DNA from: Alteromonas sp. KUL42
GTDB taxonomy: Bacteria > Pseudomonadota > Gammaproteobacteria > Enterobacterales > Alteromonadaceae
Reading direction: 5' to 3'
NCBI RefSeq assembly: GCF_006538325.1
Contig: NZ_BJKK01000003.1
Location: 310,001-374,000, forward strand
DNA: 64,000 nucleotides
Shown here one piece after another: positions 14,742-22,025 of the stretch. A model generated the notes under the pieces. It was not told where the DNA came from, made no database searches, and was given only the letters and a program-made list of their open reading frames with translations. How positions within the stretch are numbered: position 1 is the first letter of the stretch; every line of letters begins with the position of its first letter. A program made the translations under genes and the position numbers.

Positions 14742-16355
14742 TTAAATTTTTTTTCTCGAACTCAGAGTCTTTGCTTCAAAGTTTTTGGTCCACTGATCTA
14801 CTACGGCAGTTCCGAAAAAATATTCTGGATTATACCACCGTCGATGTTTTCCTACACCATCAAGAATAAACCGGTAGCTCAATTGTCTCTCTGTATCAGA
14901 TACGGCATTATTGAACATATCCATTGTTGGCATCCAATCGTATAAATATCGACATTCATCAAGTAATAACATGTCCATAAACATAGGCGTATCCTTGGCT
15001 TGGTAAACCCAGCGCTCCGTTTTCTCAACATTTATATGATACGGAACAGCAACTTGCCTAAATAGTGTTTCCAAGACCTGATGGAATAAAACCAAGTCGC
15101 AAAACTGGTAAAAATCTGAAAATCTATGAGATTTTGACAACTTCTGAATCGCCGCAGACCAATGGTGTGGTTGCTCATTTCCTTCTAGTAACAAATAAGT
15201 TAGTAATAAATGGTTATCTATCAGTGCTTTCTTGTTGGTAGCTGTATCTAGTTGCGCAAGAAACTGATCAGCGAATTTCGAGAAATTCTCATCATTAAAT
15301 ATAAATTGAGGATAATTTGCATCTCTTGCATTAAGTGTTTTGTCTAGAGCAGCCATTGACCAAAGAGTCGGGTACTGTGATGCATCGATAATCACATCGC
15401 CACCATCGCCTCTTTCATCAAAGTGGAAAAATTTGCTTCTCAATTCAGCTAAAAGCTCAGCCTCTTTCCCACTAAAAAACTTCTTGTATAAGTAGTTATT
15501 TTTGGGAAACCTATTGTACGTTGAAATTAAGCTTGCGTGGTCTATTAAGAGTCGTGTGATGAATTGTCCATAATAAAACTCAAGATCACTTTCGACCTTC
15601 ACAAGCCATTCTTCGGGGCACAAATCCTCAGCAATAGGGCCTTCAGCAAATCCACTTCCAGTATCCTTATCTTCCAGAGAGCTCTTGGGATACAGATAAC
15701 ACGCAACAAGCTTCGCTAGCAAATTTCTCCCTTCGCTATCTTGTTCCTCATTTGGTAATGAGAAGTTCGTTATTAAAGCACCTGGAGAGTTCAATGCATG
15801 TCTTGAAAAAATTCTTGTAAGAGCTCCCAATGTCTTTTGCTTTTTATTTCGACTTGGCAATGGTCCACAAAAATCTAAATATATAATGTCAAACTTTTGG
15901 GGCGATGCTTCTAGAAAAGTATCGAGACCGCCATTGATAATTTTTATGAAAGGGAATTCGGAACTTAGAGCAGAAATTACCGCTTCAGAATAAATAGTAT
16001 TTTCTGACTCGAATGCCCATATATTCTCAGGAAGTACACCTGCTTTACAGAGCACTCGTAAATCATTTTCTGGATTGGGGCCTGACAAATATGCAACTTT
16101 TAGATTCGCTGGTGACCTGTCTTGAACCACTGAATCGTAAAAAGCTTCCCACCTAGTAATTGTTGCGTCAGTTAACTGTTTTGCTACCGAAGCATCATAT
16201 GAGTGCCCTGAAGAAACTAAGTGGTCACGAACCTCACGTAAATAACTTTTTCGGGTTAAAGTTGACGCTTTGCGAGCTTTAGTTAGTGACTTTACGGCAC
16301 TATTGATAACTAATTCTCTAGCTTTGTTTTTCTGCGGCTCTTTATATGCGCTCAT
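14742..16355 (-). CDS. 537-residue unknown protein with methyltransferase-like Rossmann core
   Basis: The N-terminal 80 residues are helical and basic. Residues 86-165 look like a SAM-methyltransferase core: glycine-loop region VAYLSGPNPENDL (88-99), acidic end of strand 2 in WAFESE, and FDIIYLDFCGPLPS (155-168) at the place of the catalytic motif. The spacing recalls Trm1 and TcmP-type proteins, whose equivalent is DPFG. The last 300 residues are unrecognised, rich in aromatic residues, with no membrane segment. Neighbours are an XRE regulator circuit and anti-phage genes, so it may be a defence effector or RNA/DNA modification enzyme; its function is not known. A copy of the structured repeat lies 165 bp upstream. 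AT-rich composition. Confidence 0.6.
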   Translation of the reverse strand: MSAYKEPQKNKARELVINSAVKSLTKARKASTLTRKSYLREVRDHLVSSGHSYDASVAKQLTDATITRWEAFYDSVVQDRSPANLKVAYLSGPNPENDLRVLCKAGVLPENIWAFESENTIYSEAVISALSSEFPFIKIINGGLDTFLEASPQKFDIIYLDFCGPLPSRNKKQKTLGALTRIFSRHALNSPGALITNFSLPNEEQDSEGRNLLAKLVACYLYPKSSLEDKDTGSGFAEGPIAEDLCPEEWLVKVESDLEFYYGQFITRLLIDHASLISTYNRFPKNNYLYKKFFSGKEAELLAELRSKFFHFDERGDGGDVIIDASQYPTLWSMAALDKTLNARDANYPQFIFNDENFSKFADQFLAQLDTATNKKALIDNHLLLTYLLLEGNEQPHHWSAAIQKLSKSHRFSDFYQFCDLVLFHQVLETLFRQVAVPYHINVEKTERWVYQAKDTPMFMDMLLLDECRYLYDWMPTMDMFNNAVSDTERQLSYRFILDGVGKHRRWYNPEYFFGTAVVDQWTKNFEAKTLSSRKKI

Positions 16356-16520
16356 GCATCTCCCTTCTTACCTTCTCTTTAATCCATTACATTTTTCAGT
16401 TCTATTACAGAACGACACTCGCTACGGCATAGCTACTATAGCCAAGACAGACTTTCCGCTTTACTCACAAATAATCATAACTTATTATTCCAACCGTTGG
16501 TTATATACCATCTAAAAAAA

Positions 16521-16556
16521 GGCGCTCTGACCAGCTGCCTGTTACACGTAGTGAGG
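16521..16556 (-). repeat. Structured repeat, copy 3 (inverted)
   Basis: Read on the minus strand this is CCTCACTACGTGTAAC, then AGGCAGCTG, then a 3-base insertion and AGCGCC, followed by T7. Sixteen bases (TCCTCACTACGTGTAA) and GGCAGCTG are identical to copy 2. It lies 165 bp upstream of the 537-residue gene and in inverted orientation to copies 1 and 2, so the three copies bracket 2.9 kb. Confidence 0.75.
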
Positions 16557-16630
16557 AAAAATACGGACCACCCTAGGTCAATCACTTCATAAATGTTTAA
16601 CAGGTTTAGGTATTACGGTTAGGAGGGCTC

Positions 16631-16849
16631 ATGTCCGCATTTATTACCACGAAACAAGCAGCAGCGTACTTAAACTGTACGCCTCAGCATCTGTACAATC
16701 TACGAAATAAACGTAAATCTGCCATTGAAGAGGGCGACAAGACTTTAGCTAACAAGCTCGCGCCTGAAGCAATTAAAATTGGCGGAAAACTACTCTTTGA
16801 AGAATCCAAGCTGGAAAGCTGGCTCCGTACCTACGGCGAAGTTGCTTAG
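16631..16849 (+). CDS. AlpA/excisionase-like DNA-binding protein
   Basis: 72 residues with a winged-helix MerR-like fold as in AlpA and phage excisionases: FITTKQAAAYLNCTPQHLY (4-22) is the helix-turn-helix and KIGGKLLFEESKLESWL the wing and last helix. A strong AGGAGG lies 5 bases before the ATG. In P4-like elements and gram-negative phage satellites, AlpA homologues switch on excision and replication. Its position 75 bp upstream of the replication initiator fits such a switch. Confidence 0.75.
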   Translation: MSAFITTKQAAAYLNCTPQHLYNLRNKRKSAIEEGDKTLANKLAPEAIKIGGKLLFEESKLESWLRTYGEVA

Positions 16850-16858
16850 TCTGAGAAT

Positions 16859-16895
16859 ACGGCAGGCATAAGCGACCAAACTCACTGCCTGCCGT
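16859..16895 (+). promoter_or_regulatory. Perfect hairpin in the leader of the replication gene
   Basis: ACGGCAGGCA (16859-16868) pairs perfectly with TGCCTGCCGT (16886-16895) across a 17-base loop, between the AlpA-like gene and rep. ColE2-family initiators are controlled by an antisense RNA acting on a structured leader just upstream of rep. This hairpin is at the right place, but it could also be a terminator for the AlpA-like gene; it lacks a T run. Confidence 0.5.
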
Positions 16896-16924
16896 GTTGA
16901 ACTGAATTTCAACATTGGTAGTTT

Positions 16925-17989
16925 ATGTTATCTGAATTAATTCAGCCAGTCTTGGCTGCGCCTGCTTGTGCGCGAGAGAGGCTAATCGAACGGCTAGAAG
17001 TTACAACTCCTCCACAAACTCTTTGCGCACAAGAAGATGTGACAAAGAGTTCTTTTCGGTACAAATATAGTGCCTTACAAAAGTATCTCCACGTCCAGGT
17101 TAATCCAGCAAACACAAAATGTTGGCTGGTATTTGATTTAGACGGGACAGATCCATTTATATGGGAAGACAAACTATTACCCCCTCCGAATATAATAGTG
17201 AGTGGACAAGGCCCTAAAGCAAAGTTGAAACAGAACTCCGCACACCTTTTTTATGCCATTCAAAATGTATCAACTAGCCGGAATTCTCGTCGAAAGCCTA
17301 TCAATTTCCTAACTGATATCAAAAGAAAGATGACTAGCGAATTGATAGCCGATAATGCTTACACTGGTCCACTTTGCAAGAACCCACTTCATCCATTTTG
17401 GAAAACAAGTTTCCTACATCATCACGAATATAACTTAAACGAACTAAACGATGAGTTTGAGCGACCAGAAATGGGCAAACGTGGGGACTTTGATTGGGAA
17501 AATGTCCCCGATTCAAGAAACTGCACGGTGTTCCATGAACTAAGGTTTGAAGCGTACCGCCGAGTAATTTTCGCTAGGGAAAACTGGAGCTATGAGCAAT
17601 GGGAACAACACCTTTTTCAGCTCGCGACTTACTTTAATGATTTTACCGGAAAAGACCTTAGTAAAACGCACCAGTTGCCCCTTAATGAGCTTTCTTCGAT
17701 TGTTCGAAGTGTATCCAAATGGACCTGGCTTAACTACTACCCACCACATAATCGTGGCATAGCAGGTCTTTGGAACCTACCCATTCAAGCAATTACCCAA
17801 AAGCTAGCGCAGCAAGAAGGTGCGCGTTACACACACCGAACGCGACAGGAGAAAACCAAACAACAGTTATTGGAAGCTAGATCACGTCTTAAAAAGCGAG
17901 GCGAGCGCCTTACTCAAATCAATCTGGCAAAGGAATCTGGTCTAACTCGTCAAACAGTAGCGAAGTACAAAGATGTGCTTAAATGTTAA
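16925..17989 (+). CDS. ColE2-type plasmid replication initiator (primase/Rep)
   Basis: 354 residues. The Replicase domain covers about 40-200: LVFDLDGTDPFIWED (103-117) and HLFYAIQNV are the family landmarks, the latter as in ColE2 Rep. A PriCT-1-like region follows (about 210-285, with FNDFTGKDLS and SIVRSVSKWTW). The C-terminal HTH is TQINLAKESGLTRQTVAKYK. ColE2 Rep binds an origin just downstream of its own gene and makes the primer, so the 75 bases after 17989 could hold an origin. Its presence implies the element can replicate after excision. ATG 16925 lacks a strong ribosome site, consistent with regulated translation in this family. Confidence 0.85.
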   Translation: MLSELIQPVLAAPACARERLIERLEVTTPPQTLCAQEDVTKSSFRYKYSALQKYLHVQVNPANTKCWLVFDLDGTDPFIWEDKLLPPPNIIVSGQGPKAKLKQNSAHLFYAIQNVSTSRNSRRKPINFLTDIKRKMTSELIADNAYTGPLCKNPLHPFWKTSFLHHHEYNLNELNDEFERPEMGKRGDFDWENVPDSRNCTVFHELRFEAYRRVIFARENWSYEQWEQHLFQLATYFNDFTGKDLSKTHQLPLNELSSIVRSVSKWTWLNYYPPHNRGIAGLWNLPIQAITQKLAQQEGARYTHRTRQEKTKQQLLEARSRLKKRGERLTQINLAKESGLTRQTVAKYKDVLKC

Positions 17990-18068
17990 GTATGCTGACA
18001 ATCAGGGTATTATCGTTAAGCAGGTGCTTAAGGAAGCTTAAAATAAGAAATTATGTATGAGTAAACCA

Positions 18069-18118
18069 AGCTACATATATGCTACATGGTTTAAATAATC
18101 AGAATTCTATTCGCTACA
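18069..18118 (+). promoter_or_regulatory. Right array of GCTACA boxes (probable integrase arm sites)
   Basis: GCTACA occurs within 18069-18075, 18080-18086 and 18112-18118. Spacings of 11 and 32 bases are identical to the left array, in the same orientation, and the flanking bases have diverged. Together with the 46-bp cores this defines a two-armed attachment site in the circular form. Confidence 0.6.
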
Positions 18119-18165
18119 TATATTGGGGGTGATATTTGTAACTTTCTGATTACTATGGATATAGA

Positions 18166-18211
18166 TTGGTCGGTGTGAGAGGATTTGAACCTCCGACCCC
18201 TGACACCCCAT
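18166..18211. repeat. attR: 46-bp core within intact tRNA-Pro
   Basis: Identical to 6786-6831. It covers the CCA end, acceptor stem 3' strand, T arm, variable loop and the 3' side of the anticodon arm of tRNA-Pro. The tRNA stays whole on this side because the element supplies or retains the same 3' sequence. Confidence 0.93.
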
Positions 18212-18243
18212 GACAGTGCGCTACCAGGCTGCGCTACACACCG
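18167..18243 (-). tRNA. proL: tRNA-Pro(GGG)
   Basis: A 77-nt cloverleaf on the minus strand, with acceptor stem CGGTGTG/CACACCG, encoded CCA end, D arm GCGCAGCCTGGTAGCGC, anticodon loop ATGGGGT giving anticodon GGG, and T arm GGAGGTTTGAATCCTCT. It closely resembles E. coli proL. The 3' half is the integration target of the adjacent element. Confidence 0.95.
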
Positions 18244-18367
18244 ACCGAAAGAGCGCATAATACTACTCAAAATTACTCATATTGCAACGAGAATTAGCAA
18301 TTAGCCTGTTTAAGCGCTTAATTGCTAACCACTTTGGTAAAAATGCGCCTTTAAAACGCCCATTGCA

Positions 18368-19816
18368 CTATGTCAGGGTGATATAACACACCCCAGTTAC
18401 CACCATTGCCACTAACACATTCAGCATTATTCCCTCACGGGCCATGGTTTTAATATCGAACTTGTCTGTTGAATACGCGATAGCGTTAGGCGCTGTCGCT
18501 ACGGGTAGCATAAAGGCACAGCTAGCGCTGATGGCGGCGGGTATCATAAGTAGCTTTGGGTCTACGCCAACCGCTACGCCCGCTGCCGCCAAAATAGGCA
18601 TTAGCAAGGTTGATGTTGCGGTATTTGATGTAATTTCCGTTAAAAAAGTTACGAATAAACAAATGCCCAGCACCAATAAAATAACGGGCAACGTCGACAG
18701 CCCGGTTAACCACGAGCCCATTAATACGCTTAAGCCAGAAGCAGTGAACGCTTTGGCAATACAAATACCACCAGCAAACAACAACAGCATTCCCCAAGGA
18801 ATATCGTTTGCAGTTTTCCAATTAAGCAGTTTGTCTCTGTTACCTTTTGCATCCGTTTGGCCGTTGTCATTACCGCTATTGGTAAAAAACATAGCGGCCA
18901 CACCCGCTACCGCAATGGTGCTGTCGCTGATGGTATTAACCCCAATCCATGTGGTCCAAATAGGGCGAAATATCCACGCCATTGCAACTGTGCCGAATAT
19001 CATTAGTACCCGTTTTTCAGCAATACTCCACTCGCCAGGTACAGGTAATTTAATATCACCTACTTTTTCGATTCCCCGTGATAACCATAGCGCCATAATA
19101 GGCACGCCAATTAGAACAATGGGTACACCGGTTTTCATCCATTCTACAAAGCTGTACTCAACGCCTTGGGTTTCCTCGTAAACACTCATGAAAATAATGT
19201 TGGGCGGTGTGCCAATAGGGGTACCTACCCCGCCCAAACTGGCTGAATAAGCAATACCTAAAATTAGGGCCACGCCAAACCTTGGGTTGTCTACCGCATT
19301 TATTATGGCAATGGCCATTGGCAACATCATCAAAATGGTGGCGGTGTTACTTATCCACATACTCAATATGGCAGTAGTTAGCATAAAGCCTAAAACCAGC
19401 TTTAACGGGCTTCCACTGCCGGTTAAGCGCAGCATGTAAATAGCAAAGCGCTTATGAAGATTGGCTCGTTCTAGCCCCTTCGATAGCATAAATGCCGCCA
19501 TCAGCAATATAATAACGTGGCTGCCCAGTGAGGATGCCGCTTCGCTATGCGACAACACCCCAAATAATGGAAACAAAGCAAAAGGCAATAGTGAGGTAGC
19601 CGGAATAGGTAAAGCTTCCGTTACCCATAAAATGGCCACAAACAAGGTAATGGCAGCGGTAAAGTAAATATCACTGGTTTGCCCAGCCCACCACAAGCCT
19701 AGCGCACTAGCGACAGACAATATGGCAGAAACAAGCACAATGGCGTTCTTGCTAGTGGGTTTGGTTTTATTTTTAGATAGCGGGTTTTCTGTTGAGTTAG
19801 GCAGGTTGTTAGGCAT
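18368..19816 (-). CDS. DASS-family (SLC13) sodium:carboxylate symporter
   Basis: 482 residues and many hydrophobic segments. Both family signature SNT motifs are visible: WISNTATILMMLP (SNT at 156-158) and EITSNTATSTLLMP in the second half. These form the sodium and substrate sites in VcINDY and relatives. GVGTPIGTPPNIIF is also typical. It likely imports dicarboxylates such as succinate or related anions across the inner membrane with sodium, suited to a marine cell. Cytosolic N-terminal extension of about 25 residues. Single gene, first backbone gene right of the tRNA. Confidence 0.88.
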   Translation of the reverse strand: MPNNLPNSTENPLSKNKTKPTSKNAIVLVSAILSVASALGLWWAGQTSDIYFTAAITLFVAILWVTEALPIPATSLLPFALFPLFGVLSHSEAASSLGSHVIILLMAAFMLSKGLERANLHKRFAIYMLRLTGSGSPLKLVLGFMLTTAILSMWISNTATILMMLPMAIAIINAVDNPRFGVALILGIAYSASLGGVGTPIGTPPNIIFMSVYEETQGVEYSFVEWMKTGVPIVLIGVPIMALWLSRGIEKVGDIKLPVPGEWSIAEKRVLMIFGTVAMAWIFRPIWTTWIGVNTISDSTIAVAGVAAMFFTNSGNDNGQTDAKGNRDKLLNWKTANDIPWGMLLLFAGGICIAKAFTASGLSVLMGSWLTGLSTLPVILLVLGICLFVTFLTEITSNTATSTLLMPILAAAGVAVGVDPKLLMIPAAISASCAFMLPVATAPNAIAYSTDKFDIKTMAREGIMLNVLVAMVVTGVCYITLT

Positions 19817-20049
19817 TGCGTTTCTCTTTTACTGATAGCTTTTATACGTTGTAGCTATTTACTAGAGCTTGTTTATATTTGTTCGCAAAATATTTGCAGG
19901 GTTATTTTCGATAACCGCTTTGACAAGCGCTTTAATAGCCGCTTAGATTTGCGAATAAATAGCCGCTGAAATAGTCGCTAATATATTTTCTACCAGTAAT
20001 TTACAAGAAACGCACTAACCTTCATTCAGTTAAATGACGTTAAAGGGTA

Positions 20050-20643
20050 TTACTTGCTCTCGTCATCAGACGAAATTCGGCTTGCCACCGCGCCAGCCTG
20101 CCCTTTGTATTTGGCGTCAATACGGGCATTGTATGGCTTCTCAGCAGGCGCTGATAGCACCTCAAAGCTCAATGCCCCTATCTTCATTTTTGGGCGAAGC
20201 GCTAAAGGTAATTTACCGCTGTTGTAAAACTCAAGTACGATATTACCCGACCAACCTGGGTCAATTCTATGTGCTGTTACATGCACCATTAACCCAAGGC
20301 GCGCCAATGACGAACGGCCATCTAACCAGCCTACAATGTTATCAGGCAAGGTTACCGACTCATGAGTAATTGCCAAGGCAAGTTCACCTGGGTGTAAGAA
20401 AAAGGCTTTGCCCTCTTCTAATTCGATTTCGTCGCTCATTACTTGGTCAAGGGCTTCTTGCACCTGTGCTTTCGGGCCACTTAAATCGATGAAGGGTGCT
20501 TGATGGTCTTCAAACACGCGAAATTTGTTTCCAAGGCGAATATCTACCGTCACACCACTGATTTGATCGTAGTCTGGAGAAGGGTCAATTTTAATTTTGC
20601 CATCTTGTAAATATTGATAGATGTCGCGGTCGCACAAACGCAT
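20050..20643 (-). CDS. dcd: dCTP deaminase (housekeeping)
   Basis: 197 residues, close to E. coli Dcd (193). Conserved segments include [22 protein letters not shown], and [17 protein letters not shown], which holds the active-site glutamate. It converts dCTP to dUTP for dTTP synthesis. This is the trimeric dUTPase-fold enzyme and is unrelated in fold to the phage-defence DCD protein at 8357. It lies 179 bp downstream of apbC on the same strand and may be co-transcribed with it. Confidence 0.95.
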   Translation of the reverse strand: MRLCDRDIYQYLQDGKIKIDPSPDYDQISGVTVDIRLGNKFRVFEDHQAPFIDLSGPKAQVQEALDQVMSDEIELEEGKAFFLHPGELALAITHESVTLPDNIVGWLDGRSSLARLGLMVHVTAHRIDPGWSGNIVLEFYNSGKLPLALRPKMKIGALSFEVLSAPAEKPYNARIDAKYKGQAGAVASRISSDDESK

Positions 20644-20822
20644 GGTGTATTCCTTATTTCATTAGGCCGCTATTATGCGTATCTGGCCTTGCCCAATCAA
20701 CTGCCCTAGCCGCTGTTTTTGCTTGTTCAGCGCTATTTATCAATATTTTTGTGCAAATCCACCATTTGCTTTTCAAACTCGTCGAACTTTAGCCCGTATT
20801 TACTTAAATGAAATAGCTGGCC

Positions 20823-21917
20823 TTATTGCTTGCCCACAATACCAATGGGGTCGCCCTTGATGTGTTTTACCCCATCCGATCTTGGCGTAACGCTTAACGC
20901 CAGTTGCATCGAAAGGGCACGGGCAGCCTCTCGGTAGCTTTCGCTTAACGGGCTTTGGGGTGACGCTACCAACAATGGCGTACCTGCATCACCGTGCTCG
21001 CGAATATGAATGTCTAATGGGAGTTGCCCTAGTAGTGGTAAACCATGACGCTCTGCCAAGGCTTCGCCACCATCTTTAGCAAACACGTAGTCTTTTGTGC
21101 CACAGGCTCTACATTGGTAATAGCTCATGTTTTCAATAAGGCCAAGCACCGGCACATCCACTTTTTCAAACATGCTAATTCCCTTTTGCGCGTCGGCTAA
21201 AGCAAGGTCTTGCGGTGTTGTCACTACAATAGAAGCGGTAAGCGGCACCTGTTGCGCCATGGTCAGTTGAATGTCGCCCGTACCCGGTGGCATATCTACA
21301 ATTAAGTAATCGAGTACCGGCCATAGTGTTTCATCTAACAGTTGTTTTAGCGCCCTACTTGCCATTGGCCCCCGCCATACCGCGGCGTCTTCCTGTGGTA
21401 CTAAATAGCCAATAGAGTTCGCAACCATGCCGTGAGCCTTAAGGGGTTGCATATGTTTGTTATCTTCACTTTCTGGATGTGCGTCGGGGTTACCTAACAT
21501 AATAGGAATAGACGGCCCATAAATATCGGCATCTAAAATACCTACTCTGGCTCCTTCTTGCATAAGCGCAAAGGCAAGATTGATACTGGTGGTAGACTTA
21601 CCCACTCCGCCTTTGCCAGACGCAACCGCAATGATGTTTTTAATATTGGTTACCGGAGCGACCTTAGTTTCGCCGCTGGCAATACGTTGAATAAATATAA
21701 GCTGCGCGTCTGTCAGTTCACCTTTTAGCTGTTTTAACACTTCAGCTTTTAGCGCATCTAGTTGGCTGGCAATACAAAATGGTAGTGTTACGGTTACGCC
21801 TTCAGGTTCGTTTAATATGCACCAAGGTGAGGTATCTTCTATATCTACACTAAAATACGTGGCCAAAATAGCAGCAACTTTTTCGTTTAGTGGAGTGGCT
21901 TTGCGAGAAAAGAACAT
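20823..21917 (-). CDS. apbC: Mrp/ApbC iron-sulfur cluster carrier ATPase
   Basis: 364 residues from ATG 21917 (MFFSRK), chosen because AAGG lies 7 bases upstream; the frame stays open to 22007 but that part runs towards metG. N-terminal MIP18/DUF59-like region, then P-loop NTPase with deviant Walker A VASGKGGVGKSTT, switch GDIQLTMAQ, and a CxxC (CRACG) for cluster binding. It carries Fe-S clusters to target proteins in the cytoplasm. Divergent from metG with about 110 bp between them, the same arrangement as mrp-metG in E. coli. Confidence 0.93.
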   Translation of the reverse strand: MFFSRKATPLNEKVAAILATYFSVDIEDTSPWCILNEPEGVTVTLPFCIASQLDALKAEVLKQLKGELTDAQLIFIQRIASGETKVAPVTNIKNIIAVASGKGGVGKSTTSINLAFALMQEGARVGILDADIYGPSIPIMLGNPDAHPESEDNKHMQPLKAHGMVANSIGYLVPQEDAAVWRGPMASRALKQLLDETLWPVLDYLIVDMPPGTGDIQLTMAQQVPLTASIVVTTPQDLALADAQKGISMFEKVDVPVLGLIENMSYYQCRACGTKDYVFAKDGGEALAERHGLPLLGQLPLDIHIREHGDAGTPLLVASPQSPLSESYREAARALSMQLALSVTPRSDGVKHIKGDPIGIVGKQ

Positions 21918-22025
21918 AAAATGCCTTACTTGTAGAAGATTAGTGTGAATTACGTAATGCAAAAAACGCGGTTTTCCGCTAGTATTTGCAGCCATTTTGA
22001 AACGCAAAGAATCAATAACGTCATT

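Larger units (their letters stand above)
12348..16556. mobile_element. Possible nested recombinase-cargo cassette
   Basis: A recombinase/HTH pair (12348-13446) faces away from two direct copies of a bulged-hairpin repeat (13566-13605, 13659-13697). A third inverted copy lies at 16521-16556. Between copies 2 and 3 lie a 123-base nested inverted repeat, a 35-residue membrane protein, an XRE regulator, a 65-residue protein and a 537-residue unknown protein. The layout suggests a self-contained unit within the tRNA-Pro element. The boundary assignment is inference; repeats could instead be terminators. Confidence 0.35.
6786..18211. mobile_element. 11.4-kb integrated element in tRNA-Pro(GGG), ColE2-type replicon with anti-phage cargo
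   Basis: Bounded by a 46-bp direct repeat of the tRNA-Pro 3' end, with a P4-like integrase at the left edge, matching GCTACA box arrays at both inner ends, and a plasmid-type replication initiator with an AlpA-like regulator at the right edge. Cargo: a DCD/AvcD-type dCTP deaminase, an NgoMIV-like restriction-modification pair, a second tyrosine recombinase with structured repeats, and an unknown methyltransferase-like gene. No conjugation, capsid or terminase gene is seen. It could be an integrated small plasmid, a mobilizable element or a phage satellite; the sequence does not decide. Confidence 0.88.

Noticed and set aside
14648..14869. Hydrophobic plus-strand frame starting at TTG
   Set aside because: Its hydrophobic stretch comes from the GC-rich hairpin at 14706, it overlaps the 3' end of the 537-residue gene antisense, and it lacks a ribosome site.
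13566..16556. Reading the structured repeats as integron attC sites
   Set aside because: No GTTRRRY/RYYYAAC boxes and the recombinase lacks the integron-integrase-specific insert as far as I can see. I keep only the weaker idea of a folded recombination site.
20050..20643. Second anti-phage deaminase
   Set aside because: This is the ordinary trimeric Dcd with dUTPase fold in backbone context; it is not part of the defence element.
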